Source: Geosporobacter ferrireducens
GTDB taxonomy: Bacteria; Bacillota; Clostridia; Peptostreptococcales; Thermotaleaceae
Length of the DNA: 64,000 bases
Direction of reading: 5' to 3'
Assembly: GCF_001750685.1 (NCBI RefSeq)
Contig: NZ_CP017269.1
Location: 3,761,416-3,825,415, forward strand
In this document: positions 26,408 to 34,667 of the stretch, piece by piece
How the letters are laid out: the number at the start of each line of letters is the position of its first letter
Numbering within the stretch: position 1 is the first letter of the stretch
Translations under genes and position numbers: made by a program
Notes under the pieces: model-generated
What the model was told of the DNA's origin: nothing
What the model saw: only the letters and a program-made list of their open reading frames with translations
Databases searched by the model: none

Positions 26408-26709
26408 AGTTTCTGATAGGATCAATTACATTTTTTACTGGTATAGTTTGGATAGTTTTCTTGAATATGAAAGCCACCCTTTGGAGAAGTTATAATCGTT
26501 TATGGATAAGTTAACGCGATGAAATATCTAATAATGGATTTTCTTCAGATATACCTGAGTGGATGGACGTCAGAATATGCCTATAAGAATATCTCAAGAA
26601 AATAAATATGTGGCATGGGAGGAGCAAATCATCCGTGAAAATCCTGATTATGATGCACTAGCAATTTTGTAGATATTCATGAAAACACGGCAACAAGGAG
26701 GCAATTAGA
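26408..26709. other. Gene-free gap holding a gene fragment
   Basis: Nothing recognisable lies in the first 165 bases. The remainder is the L,D-transpeptidase fragment described separately at 26577-26692, and AAGGAGGC for the next gene. Confidence 0.6.
26577..26692 (+). pseudogene. Fragment of the L,D-transpeptidase gene found at 39237
   Basis: The frame MPIRISQENKYVAWEEQI continues with IRENPDYDALAI, nearly identical to residues about 34-64 of the L,D-transpeptidase 12.6 kb downstream (IPIRISQENEYVAWEEQ, then IIRDNPDYNALAIF). One base missing after GCAATTTT shifts the frame into a TAG stop, after which GATATT(C/T)ATGAAAACACG continues the match. The match ends both 5' and 3' abruptly. This is a degraded partial duplicate, not a gene. 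Confidence 0.85.
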
Positions 26710-27345
26710 ATGAGAAGATTTTTTACAATATTTTTAATTATTGTTATTATAATGGTGTTTTCTGCTTGTTCAAACAACACAGGTACACCGAAATTACTCA
26801 GTAAGGAAGGTGTTGCACCCTATGAGTTGTCAGAAAGTGATACATATCTTCTGCAGTCGTTAGGACTTGAAAAGGATACAAATATCATATCTTTTAAAGC
26901 TCCTAAAACTGCAAGAAGCCTTAAAGTAAATGTTTATGTTTTGAATGATAACGACACTTGGAATGTTATGGGAGGTGGGCAGGTGTCATTAGGGCAGGAT
27001 GCCAATCCAGATGATAGATTAGAAGGTACGTTTGCGATGATGATTAAAGACAACTATGCAATAGATTTCAATATCAACACAATGGGAAGGGCATCATATC
27101 AAACTGATACTCTGGATGTCGATTCTGAAATTGTAGCATCTTCAAAAGGGTTTCTGACAGATTTTCAAAGGATTGAAATCAATAAAGAAATACCTGTTGC
27201 TATTATGACTTATGACAGTGGTACCAGTATGAGAAGCTATACTATGGAAGATTTCTTTTCACCTTCAAGATTTGAAGAAATGGACTTGGTCCAAGCAGTA
27301 ACACTGATTTTTACTGATGAAACTAAATTACCAGAGGGGGTATAA
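26710..27345 (+). CDS. Putative lipoprotein, 211 aa
   Basis: Secreted lipoprotein with a classic signal peptide (FTIFLIIVIIMVFSAC) and lipobox cysteine near residue 20. The mature part is acidic, with an apparent beta-sandwich rhythm (ARSLKVNVYVLNDNDTWNVM), and no family was recognised. AAGGAGGCAA lies before the ATG. The next gene, also a lipoprotein, starts 1 base after this stop, so they likely form one transcript and one complex or surface function. They lie within the segment bounded by inverted repeats. Confidence 0.75.
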   Translation: MRRFFTIFLIIVIIMVFSACSNNTGTPKLLSKEGVAPYELSESDTYLLQSLGLEKDTNIISFKAPKTARSLKVNVYVLNDNDTWNVMGGGQVSLGQDANPDDRLEGTFAMMIKDNYAIDFNINTMGRASYQTDTLDVDSEIVASSKGFLTDFQRIEINKEIPVAIMTYDSGTSMRSYTMEDFFSPSRFEEMDLVQAVTLIFTDETKLPEGV

Positions 27346-27346
27346 G

Positions 27347-27871
27347 ATGAAAAAAATTATAATGATTTTATTAGCAATACTTGTAGCATTTGGAGTCTCT
27401 GCATGTAATGATATAACTACACAAAAAGAAATTGGTAGTATAACAAATGACAATAAGGCTTCCGTTGATACAGAAGAAACAACTGATGACACAAACTATG
27501 ATAAAGTAAGTGCATATATGAAAGAAGAATGTAGAAAAGCTTTCTCTCCATACTATGAGTTGCTAGATTTTCAAATATCAGATTATCAGGAAGAAGTTGT
27601 GAATGGGAATGTTGAAGCTATTTTTTCATATAAGCTGATACATAAAAATTATGATAGAGACCCAGATACGGTCGGATATATTAAAGAGGCGAAGGAAAGT
27701 GGAAATAAAAACTATCAACAGTTATACGATGAATACTTGCAACCAAAGGAAATGAATTTTCATTTAAAAGCTATTATTGGTGAAAATGATTTAATAACTT
27801 TATATTCTAATATTTCTCCCAAAGGAATCGAATGGGAAGAAACGAAAATGACTGATTTTATTATAAAATAG
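27347..27871 (+). CDS. Putative lipoprotein, 174 aa
   Basis: Second lipoprotein of the pair. The signal peptide MKKIIMILLAILVAFGVSAC has its lipobox cysteine at about residue 20. A low-complexity acidic linker (TDDTNYDKVS) leads to a small mixed alpha/beta domain. The start at 27347 follows GAGGGGG inside the end of the upstream gene; the longer frame from 27317 has no role. No family was recognised. Confidence 0.75.
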   Translation: MKKIIMILLAILVAFGVSACNDITTQKEIGSITNDNKASVDTEETTDDTNYDKVSAYMKEECRKAFSPYYELLDFQISDYQEEVVNGNVEAIFSYKLIHKNYDRDPDTVGYIKEAKESGNKNYQQLYDEYLQPKEMNFHLKAIIGENDLITLYSNISPKGIEWEETKMTDFIIK

Positions 27872-28250
27872 AGATAAGTAGCAATAGTAGTTGTGACACA
27901 TTGTGGTGATATTATGTCATAGTATTTAAATGCGACATATTGGTGGAGTGTGGACCTATGTGTCCACCCGTTAATTTTGCTGTCTCTTTGGGCAGACGCA
28001 CAGGTCTGCCCCTGCCGCTATCCTTATGTTGGAGACAATGTAGGGGAGCACAGTGTGCGCCCGCTAATGATATGCATCGGGAGAACAATGTTCTCCCCTA
28101 CAGGAAATAACAGCCTGTCGGTATGTGATGCATGGAACACTCCCTGTGGTCGTCCGCGACCCTGTTGTGACGCATCATTCTTATATTGTACCATAGCAGT
28201 AGAGCAAAACGAAGAAAGGTCAAATTATATTGAACTTAAGGGGGAATATA
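27872..28250. other. Gene-free stretch filled by the B-type repeat
   Basis: Consists of a short AT-rich tract, the B repeat (27930-28147), then ATCATTCTTATATTGTACC, a small repeat that also follows the left B arm and occurs without any B element at about 38665. An open frame across 27950-28258 is a repeat artefact. Confidence 0.6.
27930..28147. repeat. B-type inverted repeat, right arm
   Basis: Reverse complement of 24513-24727 with scattered changes. Modules in order: GTGGACCTATGTGTCCAC, GGGCAGACGCACAGGTCTGC, GGGGAGCACAGTGTGCGCCC and GGGAGAACAATGTTCTCCCC. Some changes between the copies fall in only one arm of a module (for example GTGCGCCC against GTGCTCCC). Confidence 0.85.
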
Positions 28251-29084
28251 ATGTTTAGAAAAATTGCAGATTTGCACATTCATTCCTTCTACTCAGATGG
28301 AACAATGTCTCCAGAAGAAATTATAATAGCAGCATCTAATAAAGGGGTAGGTCTATTAGCAATAACAGACCATGATATACTTGATGGTTCGATGGAATTA
28401 ATGAAGCTCTGCAACAGTTATGATATAAAATGTATCCCGGGTGTTGAGGTAGACGCAGTCGACAATGGAGTTAATTATCATATTTTAGGATATGGTATAA
28501 ATTTGGCTAATGAAGAGTTCAGTCAGTTCATTAAACAAAACCGTAATCTCTTAGAGGAAGTTAATATAAAGCTAATTGAAAAAATGGAACATGATTATGA
28601 CTGTGTAACATTATCAGATTATACAGACTTCAAGTATGATAAAAGAAAGGGCGGCTGGAAAGCATTACATTATTTCATTGAGAAAGGTCTAACGAAAAGT
28701 TTACTGGAAGGATTTATGCTGTATTCAAAGCATGAACATTCCTATAACTGTGTACAATTTCCATCTATAGAACAAGTTTGTAAATATATTCATAGCGCTG
28801 GAGGTAAAGCAATTTTAGCACATCCAGGTAAAGTTATCAAAGAAGCTAACATAGACGACTTTAAGAATGAAATATTGAGAATTGTTAACTCAGGTATAGA
28901 TGGTATTGAATGCTATTATCCATCACATACAAGGGAGATTACAAATCTATGCATTGAAATTTGTAAAGACAGAAACTTACTTATAACCTGTGGCTCTGAT
29001 TGTCATGGTGAATTTGAAGATTCAGAAATCGGAGAAATGAATATACCAATTGAAAAGCTTAGACTTGATGATATTATTTACTGA
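28251..29084 (+). CDS. PHP-domain phosphoesterase
   Basis: Polymerase-and-histidinol-phosphatase fold protein of 277 residues with all metal motifs: DLHIHSFYSDGTMSPEE (7-23), LAITDHDILDG near 42-50, a histidine in NYHILGYGI, ILAHPG near 190, and TCGSDCHGEFED near 250. Relatives are phosphodiesterases or monophosphatases acting on small nucleotides or phosphosugars, and the exact substrate is unknown. The start is taken at 28251, with AAGGGGGAATATA upstream. It stands alone after the right B repeat. Confidence 0.88.
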   Translation: MFRKIADLHIHSFYSDGTMSPEEIIIAASNKGVGLLAITDHDILDGSMELMKLCNSYDIKCIPGVEVDAVDNGVNYHILGYGINLANEEFSQFIKQNRNLLEEVNIKLIEKMEHDYDCVTLSDYTDFKYDKRKGGWKALHYFIEKGLTKSLLEGFMLYSKHEHSYNCVQFPSIEQVCKYIHSAGGKAILAHPGKVIKEANIDDFKNEILRIVNSGIDGIECYYPSHTREITNLCIEICKDRNLLITCGSDCHGEFEDSEIGEMNIPIEKLRLDDIIY

Positions 29085-29183
29085 TGTAAAAGACTATAGT
29101 AATTATGCTATAATCTCTATATAAATAGGTGTAATTGTACATAGAAACGCAATAAGGATTATTTATATAATTGGGGGAAAAAG

Positions 29184-29729
29184 ATGAAAAGATTGAAATT
29201 AGTTTTACCAACACCAGCGTATAAAGAGAAACTTATGGATTATAAAAGAGAATTTATTGAAAATGGAGATAGTCTGGATGGTACTGCGGGTTTGAGAAAA
29301 GCTGAAACTTTTGAAGAGTGGTATAGTGGATTTTGTGATAATCTAAGAGAAGAAACTGTAAGAGACGGATTAGTTCCAGCAACAACATATATGGCTATTT
29401 CTACAGCTGACGGTCGTTTAATTGGCATGATTGATATTAGACATCGCTTAGATGATTATTTGTTAAATTTCGGAGGACATATAGGTTACAGTATAAGAAA
29501 ATCAGAAAGACAGCAAGGATATGCAACTGAGATGTTAGGATTAGCTTTATCAGAATGTGCAAAATTAAATATTAAAAAAGTTCTCATCACTTGCGACAAA
29601 GATAATGTTGCATCGGCAAGGACTATAATAAATAATGGGGGCATATTAGAAAATGAAATACCAGAAGAAAATAGAATTACACAAAGATATTGGATAATTC
29701 TAGATAAAGATTATGATAATAACCTGTAG
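29184..29729 (+). CDS. GNAT acetyltransferase
   Basis: Acetyltransferase of 181 residues of the group often annotated as YafP/YjaB-like: N-terminal LVLPTPAYKEKLMDYKREFI, then GMIDIRHRLDDYLLNFGGHI near residues 83-100, the acetyl-CoA loop GYSIRKSERQQGYATEML near 101-119, and CDKDNVASARTIINNGGI near 138-155. Substrate unknown. A GGGGGAAAA site precedes the ATG. It ends in a convergent gap with the small gene on the minus strand. Confidence 0.88.
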   Translation: MKRLKLVLPTPAYKEKLMDYKREFIENGDSLDGTAGLRKAETFEEWYSGFCDNLREETVRDGLVPATTYMAISTADGRLIGMIDIRHRLDDYLLNFGGHIGYSIRKSERQQGYATEMLGLALSECAKLNIKKVLITCDKDNVASARTIINNGGILENEIPEENRITQRYWIILDKDYDNNL

Positions 29730-29922
29730 ATAAACTAAGTTACCTTCTTTTAATTAAGATTATGTTTAAGAATGCTGTTGTTTTTATGCTATTTTAATAG
29801 GACCACTGTAGTCCCATTAGTTTTATTAGATAAGAAGAGTGTGCAAAAAATCATATAGTAATGCAATTTATGTGTAAATATTTCATAATATCCTATTGAA
29901 ATGCCGCAGAAAAATTACTTTT

Positions 29923-30216
29923 CTAATCCATAATAATATCCTTATACTTATTTTTTAGTTTTACTTGGATAAAAAGGCCAATTATTAAAAAGATAAAATT
30001 TCCAATTCCAAAAAAGAAGAAGAACTTTGGATACTCGAGAGCAAACATAAAGGAAAACACAGGCGCAAGACCATGTTTAACGCCTCCATATGGGAATATA
30101 GGAAGGAAAAAAGATATGGATATAGCTCCTAAAAGAAAAAATATACAATTTAGAATTCTAAGTAACCGATATAGTCTATTTACCCTCTTAAATAGCTCCA
30201 TTTTTTTCTTATCCAT
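29923..30216 (-). CDS. Hypothetical small membrane protein, 97 aa
   Basis: The only minus-strand gene in the accessory zone. Two strong hydrophobic segments (LLRILNCIFFLLGAISISFF, and FFFFFGIGNFIFLIIGLFIQ) flank a short outside loop, with a charged C-terminus (KLKNKYKDII). AGGAGGATATATA is a good ribosome site before the start. No family was recognised. Confidence 0.65.
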   Translation of the reverse strand: MDKKKMELFKRVNRLYRLLRILNCIFFLLGAISISFFLPIFPYGGVKHGLAPVFSFMFALEYPKFFFFFGIGNFIFLIIGLFIQVKLKNKYKDIIMD

Positions 30217-30363
30217 TATATATCCTCCTGATTAAATACTAATTACAGTATATTATATTCTATCTTTCAAATTAATTCCAAAGTAGGAATGCATAGTTAT
30301 TTACAGTGTTATGGAATATCTATATTAGGAAGAGAGATGGAGATATGATGCATTACAAGGATG
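30217..30363. other. Gene-free stretch before A-type repeat
   Basis: AT-rich sequence; nothing was recognised. It leads into the repeat at 30364. Altogether no gene lies between 30217 and 30809. Confidence 0.5.
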
Positions 30364-30660
30364 ATACGAACATTCTATATAGGATAAAAATAGGCAATCC
30401 CATGTAAAATTATATCACAAAATATGGAAAAATTTACGAATGTAGAGTAGTGTATCTACCGACAAGAATACGTTAACCCCTAGCTTTGGCTGCAAGGGTT
30501 TGAGGCTATCACAATAGAAAAATGATAACTATCCGCCGGATAACAGAGGGTGACATAGGACATCCTTTTTTTTATTGGACTAATATGGGATTCCATATAC
30601 TGGGATGCTGAGATAAAATATACTATAATGAAGAAGGTATAGTACACATTTGTATTTTTA
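30364..30660 (+). repeat. A-type intergenic repeat, long copy 1
   Basis: One of three long copies (others at 34094 and 37690). Order: ATACGAACAT, then AATATATCAC-like and GGAAAAAT blocks, then TGTAGAGTAGTGTATCTACC, GACAAGAATACGTTA, a small hairpin AACCC...GGGTT with TGAGGC, ACAATAGAAAAATGATAAC, the AGGACATCC hairpin with T-run, ATTCCATATACTGG, and CTATAATGAAGAAGG. It thus combines a terminator-like hairpin and a TATAAT box pointing to the following gene. Confidence 0.75.
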
Positions 30661-30711
30661 TACGTAACAAGTATTAGGAACAAAGATGTGAATAATGAAC
30701 CTTGAAAACTA

Positions 30712-30728
30712 AATAATACGGTATTTTT
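30712..30728. repeat. Left member of 17-bp inverted pair around FMN-binding gene
   Basis: AATAATACGGTATTTTT is an exact reverse complement of 31285-31301, with the FMN-binding gene between them. Confidence 0.7.
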
Positions 30729-30809
30729 TATCTACATAAATAATTGCAGACTTTTTATTACAACAAACGTTTATATAGTTGTAAAAGAAAAAGGAGGTTT
30801 GAAATTATT

Positions 30810-31211
30810 ATGAAGAAAGTATTGATTGCTGCTACATCTGCAATATTATTAATCACATTAGGCATATATCTTTTTTTCATATTGCCAAATGAAAAAAATC
30901 TAGATGTTATTAGAAATATGCCAATAGAAAATGTAGATTTGAATAAGATAAATGATGGAGTATATAAGGGCGATTTCAGCTACGGCTCACACACTTACAA
31001 GGTAGAGGTAAGTGTAATAGAACATAAGCTTGAAAAAATTGATGTCATTAGTAATAGAGATTCATCACATGCAAAAAAGGCAGAAGGTGTCATTAGTAGA
31101 ATTTTAGAAGAGCAATCTCTGGATGTGGATGTAGTATCAGGGGCAACCACTACGAGTAAAGCCTTACTTAAAGCAGTAGAAAACGCACTGAAATCTAGTC
31201 CAAAGATATAG
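30810..31211 (+). CDS. FMN-binding domain protein, membrane anchored
   Basis: Protein of 133 residues. An N-terminal membrane anchor (VLIAATSAILLITLGIYLFF) is followed by a single FMN_bind domain from about residue 48 (NDGVYKGDFSYGSHTYKVEV), ending with the covalent flavin attachment motif SGATTTSKALLKAVENAL. The threonine would carry FMN through a phosphodiester bond put on by ApbE in the extracytoplasmic space. Relatives include RnfG/NqrC-type subunits and flavin carriers of extracellular electron transfer. No partner redox gene is next to it. The start at 30810 has AAGGAGG upstream; upstream frame extension lacks a ribosome site. Bracketed by the 17-bp inverted pair. Confidence 0.88.
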   Translation: MKKVLIAATSAILLITLGIYLFFILPNEKNLDVIRNMPIENVDLNKINDGVYKGDFSYGSHTYKVEVSVIEHKLEKIDVISNRDSSHAKKAEGVISRILEEQSLDVDVVSGATTTSKALLKAVENALKSSPKI

Positions 31212-31284
31212 TTCAACAAATTGGATCTCTAGTGGCATGTATTCTTATTGTTAATAGGAATAAAGCTAAGAATTGATTTATCAC

Positions 31285-31328
31285 AAAAATACCGTATTAT
31301 TCAGAACTGAATCTTACGGTATTTTTGT
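31285..31328 (+). terminator. Hairpin terminator, includes right member of 17-bp pair
   Basis: AAAATACCGT pairs with ACGGTATTTT around a loop, with a T-rich tail. The left arm is the reverse complement of the 17-mer at 30712. Confidence 0.65.
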
Positions 31329-31362
31329 GCGTTAAATTTACAATTAGTAGGAGTGAGATAGA

Positions 31363-31587
31363 TTGAAGAAGCACTTGTACAAAATTACTCATAATACAAG
31401 TTTTGAAAATTTCATTGATGCATTTAATGATTGCATAAGATACTCGAAAACAATCATTCTTCAAAAGGATAATGAAAAAGCATTGGTTGAAATTCCACCT
31501 TCTGGTGATCGATCAATGACAAAAACGCATCTATCTATTTGCAAGGATAAATTTCAAAGTCGTGGATTTAATATCGAGAAAATGTAA
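31363..31587 (+). CDS. Hypothetical protein, 74 aa
   Basis: Small soluble protein beginning with TTG (read MKKHLYKITHNTSFENFIDA). GGAGTGAG lies 8 bases upstream. No family was recognised. Composition is ordinary and no membrane segment is present. It lies between the FMN-binding gene and the IS91-like element. Confidence 0.5.
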   Translation: MKKHLYKITHNTSFENFIDAFNDCIRYSKTIILQKDNEKALVEIPPSGDRSMTKTHLSICKDKFQSRGFNIEKM

Positions 31588-31781
31588 GTTGGACTAAATA
31601 TAAGGTTTGTGTCGCAATTCAAGGAGAGAACTAAACCGCTATCGCGGTGGCTGCTGACCCCTTTAAACCTACTTAGAATATAAAAATAAAGTGGTATCTT
31701 GATTAAAGATGCCACTTTATTCATATCAACACTTCCTTTAATATTTAACTATCCCGAGAAAAATAGAGAGGAAGTGTTAGT

Positions 31782-32630
31782 ATGTCTGAATTAAGATTAA
31801 GAATGCAAACGGACATGGAGCTTAGGGGGTATAGTCCAATTACTGTAAAGTACTATGTAGCTCATGTGAGCCGTTTTGCCAAGTATTTTGGTAAGTCCCC
31901 AGATCTATTAGGTGAAGATGAAATTCGTCAATATTTACACCATTGTATCATAAATAAAGGTTTGAGTGAAGGAACTGTCAATACGATTCATAGTGCTCTG
32001 AAGTTCTTCTTTTCTAAAACTCTTACGAGAGAATGGAATGTAGAAAAACTTTCAAGAATTAAAGAGCCTAAGAAACTGCCTGTTGTTTTGTCTCAGTCTG
32101 AGGTAAAATCCATTCTTGATGCAGTATCTAATCTTAAACATAAAGCAATCCTTATGACTATTTATGCTGCAGGTCTTAGGGTCAGCGAAGCTGCAAAACT
32201 TAAGGTTTCTGATATTGATAGTAAGAACATGCAAATTTCTGTTCGCTGTGGAAAAGGTAAAAAAGACAGATATACACTTTTGTCTAAGACCAATCTTGAT
32301 ATTTTACGAGAATATTGGATGCGATATCATCCTAGTGATTATCTGTTTATGGGCGCAGATGGTAAAAGTCCCATTACTGCACGTACCATTCAAAGAGTAT
32401 TTGAAGATGCCAAAGATAGGGTCGGAATTAAGAAGAATGCTTCTGTACATACCCTAAGACATAGTTTTGCTACCCATCTTTTGGAGGCAGGAACCGACAT
32501 TTGCTACATTCAGAGACTTCTTGGTCATACTTCCATCAATACCACAACCATTTACTTGCATTTAAGAAGAATGGATTTGCTAAATATAGTAAGTCCCCTA
32601 GACTCTTTAACAGGTGTAAATAATGGTTGA
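31782..32630 (+). CDS. Tyrosine recombinase associated with IS91-type transposase
   Basis: Integrase of 282 residues. An N-terminal SAM-like core-binding domain (residues about 1-85) includes YVAHVSRFAKYFGKSP. The catalytic domain has R in AAGLRVSEAAKL near 130, K in RCGKGKKDRYTLL near 158, HTLRHSFATHLL near 227-238 and HTSINTTTIYLH near 250-262 with the nucleophile tyrosine. All catalytic residues are present. It overlaps the transposase start by 8 bases, as in other IS91-type two-gene elements. Ribosome site GAGGAAGTG. Confidence 0.92.
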   Translation: MSELRLRMQTDMELRGYSPITVKYYVAHVSRFAKYFGKSPDLLGEDEIRQYLHHCIINKGLSEGTVNTIHSALKFFFSKTLTREWNVEKLSRIKEPKKLPVVLSQSEVKSILDAVSNLKHKAILMTIYAAGLRVSEAAKLKVSDIDSKNMQISVRCGKGKKDRYTLLSKTNLDILREYWMRYHPSDYLFMGADGKSPITARTIQRVFEDAKDRVGIKKNASVHTLRHSFATHLLEAGTDICYIQRLLGHTSINTTTIYLHLRRMDLLNIVSPLDSLTGVNNG

Positions 32631-33810
32631 GCTACAAGATATATTCAATCAATATGGACAGGGCTATAGGGAAAAACATAGATTGCCCAATCATATATTA
32701 AAGGCGATGTCTGCCATTGCGTCCTGTAGAACCCATACCCTTGGCGGGCATGTTGATGAGTGCGATAGCTGTGGTCACATAAGGGTTTCATATAATTCCT
32801 GCCGGAATAGGCATTGTCCTAAGTGTCAGACCCTTACAAAAGAAAGATGGATTGAAAACAGAAAGAAGGACTTGTTACCCGTAGGGTATTTTCATGTGGT
32901 ATTTACCATGCCTGAAGAATTAAATTTCATGACCCTATTGAACCAAAGAGAAATATATTCCATTCTTTTTAAAGCAGTATCGGAAACCCTTCTGGAACTA
33001 GGTAGAGATGCAAAATATTTGGGTGGTGAGATTGGATTTATCTCTATTCTCCATACATGGGGACAAAATTTAATGGATCATCCTCATATTCATTGTATTG
33101 TTCCTGGGGGTGGACTGTCCCATGACGGTAGTCGGTGGATCAGTGCGAGAAAAAATTTTTTCATTCCAGTAAAGGTTTTATCAAGAAAGTTTCGTGGTAA
33201 GTTCCTGTATTATCTTAAACGTATTTATTCTGAAAAAAAGTTGAAGCTTGTAGGAGATGTTAAGATTCTTAAGAATGAAGTGGATTTTAAATACTTCGTT
33301 GGCAAATTGTACAAAAAAGAATGGGTGGTATATTGCAAACCTCCTTTTCAGAGTGCGGAGCACGTACTTGAGTACCTTGGACGCTATACCCATCGGGTAG
33401 CCATTTCAAATCATCGAATTGTAAAGCTTGATAATGGACAGGTTACATTCCGTTGGAGGAACTATCGTGATGGAAACAAGAAAAAACTTATGACTCTTAC
33501 TGTTGAGGAGTTCATCCGTAGGTTTTTAATCCATATTCTACCCAGTAGATTTGTAAAAATTAGACATTATGGGATTTTAAGCAATCGAAATCGAAAGATA
33601 AAGATTACGAAGTGCAAGGTAATGATGGGTGTCGTTTTAAGGAAAGATGATAACGCCGTAGTTAAGCTAAGTGTAGCAGAGCTACTTTTAAAATTAACAG
33701 GTGTAGATATTACTAGATGTCCTTGCTGTGAAAAGGGAAAAATGCTTACAAAAGAAAAGCCAATTCCTAAAAATTGTTCACCGCCAGAAAGAGAAATCAA
33801 AACGGCATAA
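32623..33810 (+). CDS. IS91-family transposase (Y2/HUH type)
   Basis: Transposase of 395 residues. The N-terminal zinc-binding domain has CDSCGHIRVSYNSC and RNRHCPKCQTLTKERW near residues 46-85. The HUH-type motif HPHIHCIVPGGG is near 150-161, and the region with the catalytic tyrosines is LEYLGRYTHRVAISNHR near 250-266. A C-terminal CPCCEKGKM completes the family pattern. It appears intact. It would catalyse rolling-circle-like single-strand transposition; the adjacent tyrosine recombinase may aid in resolving or targeting. Confidence 0.93.
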   Translation: MVELQDIFNQYGQGYREKHRLPNHILKAMSAIASCRTHTLGGHVDECDSCGHIRVSYNSCRNRHCPKCQTLTKERWIENRKKDLLPVGYFHVVFTMPEELNFMTLLNQREIYSILFKAVSETLLELGRDAKYLGGEIGFISILHTWGQNLMDHPHIHCIVPGGGLSHDGSRWISARKNFFIPVKVLSRKFRGKFLYYLKRIYSEKKLKLVGDVKILKNEVDFKYFVGKLYKKEWVVYCKPPFQSAEHVLEYLGRYTHRVAISNHRIVKLDNGQVTFRWRNYRDGNKKKLMTLTVEEFIRRFLIHILPSRFVKIRHYGILSNRNRKIKITKCKVMMGVVLRKDDNAVVKLSVAELLLKLTGVDITRCPCCEKGKMLTKEKPIPKNCSPPEREIKTA

Positions 33811-34424
33811 ATCAATATTTCTGGGGGAGGGGGGAACTATACCCTTTTATAGGAAAATAGTGTAAAATATTAATATAGTAAGGCTGAAACTAATAAGTTT
33901 CTACTACGAAAATATGAAAATTGGTCCTTTATGGAGGATGAAAAATATTGAAATCCCATAGGTAGTGGTGACGCGGCTTCGTTCTATATTATGTTTCGGA
34001 AATTGAGCAATTGTAAATTCTACCAACACTTTTAATCTTGATTAAGGGTGTTGGTTTTAATAGGCTCAACTTCCGAATACAATGCTATTCATTATACGAA
34101 CATGATAATAGAATAAAAATAGACAGTACCATACAAAATAATATCATAAAATGTGGAAAAATATCACTAAATGTAGAGTGGGGTATCTACCAACAAGAAT
34201 ACGTTACCCTATACCCCTTGAGCACAAGGGGTTGAGGCTTTCTTACAATAGAAAAATGATAGCTATCTGCCAAACAGAATGAGGATGACTGGGTCATCCT
34301 TTTTATCATTTCATAAAGAAACTAAATAAGAGAAGTATTTTGTCTGTGATGGAATGAAAGCGTTGAGAGAGGCAAACTATGGTATAATATAGATAATAAT
34401 CTTCTAATATAGGAGGAGAAATTT
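33811..34424. other. Gene-free stretch with IS end and A-type repeat
   Basis: Holds the presumed right end hairpin of the IS (33993-34077) and a long A repeat (34094-34310). An open frame at 34038-34235 only follows repeat sequence and has no ribosome site. Confidence 0.55.
34094..34310 (+). repeat. A-type intergenic repeat, long copy 2
   Basis: Same order as copy 1. The internal hairpin is better here: CCCCTTGAGCACAAGGGG, then TTGAGGC. The terminator hairpin is AGGATGACTGGGTCATCC followed by TTTTT. The promoter half is diverged after TTTTT, but a TATAAT box stands at 34383-34388. Confidence 0.75.
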
Positions 34425-34667
34425 ATGAAATGGAAGTCTGTTCGAGAACTGTATCCAAATCAGTTTGTGCTACTAAAAGTCTTAAAATATCATACGATAG
34501 ATGATAAAAGATATATTGATGATGTTGCAGTAGTCAAGCCTATAGAAGACCCAAAGGAAGCAACAAAGCTCTTGGTCAATGGAGAAGCAGATGACTTAGT
34601 ATATCACACGAAAAATGAAGAAATAGTGGTAAAGGTTAAAAACATCAGAGCTTATATAGATGTGTGA
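34425..34667 (+). CDS. Hypothetical protein upstream of retropepsin-like gene, 80 aa
   Basis: Small soluble protein starting MKWKSVRELYPNQFVLLKVL, with a strong AGGAGGAG ribosome site. No function is known. It is followed by a retropepsin-like protease, and the two probably form a small operon. The last two codons and the stop (GAT GTG TGA) lie inside a MITE-like insertion, so its natural C-terminus has been replaced. Excising the insert at its TATA repeat would let the frame run on about 11 codons into the start of the next gene. Confidence 0.7.
   Translation: MKWKSVRELYPNQFVLLKVLKYHTIDDKRYIDDVAVVKPIEDPKEATKLLVNGEADDLVYHTKNEEIVVKVKNIRAYIDV

Larger units (their letters stand above)
31680..34078 (+). 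mobile_element. IS91-like element with tyrosine recombinase (boundaries approximate)
   Basis: Two overlapping genes, a tyrosine recombinase and an IS91-type transposase. A hairpin with AAGTGG/CCACTT arms lies at about 31688-31720 on the left. A longer hairpin with CCAACAC/GTGTTGG inside and TTCGGAA/TTCCGAA outside lies at 33993-34077 on the right. Both loops share ATCTTGATTAA. These may be the end structures used by this element type, but exact ends were not determined. IS91-type elements do not make target duplications, so the boundaries cannot be read from repeats. Confidence 0.65.

Noticed and set aside
24500..28150. Repeats as a CRISPR array
   Set aside because: The repeats are few, palindromic, with unequal spacing and variable arms, and no cas gene is present.
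27950..28258. 102-codon open frame
   Set aside because: It runs through the right B repeat into the leader of the PHP gene, and its sequence is largely that of the frame through the left B arm.
34038..34235. 65-codon open frame
   Set aside because: Lies within the IS end hairpin and the A-type repeat; no ribosome site.
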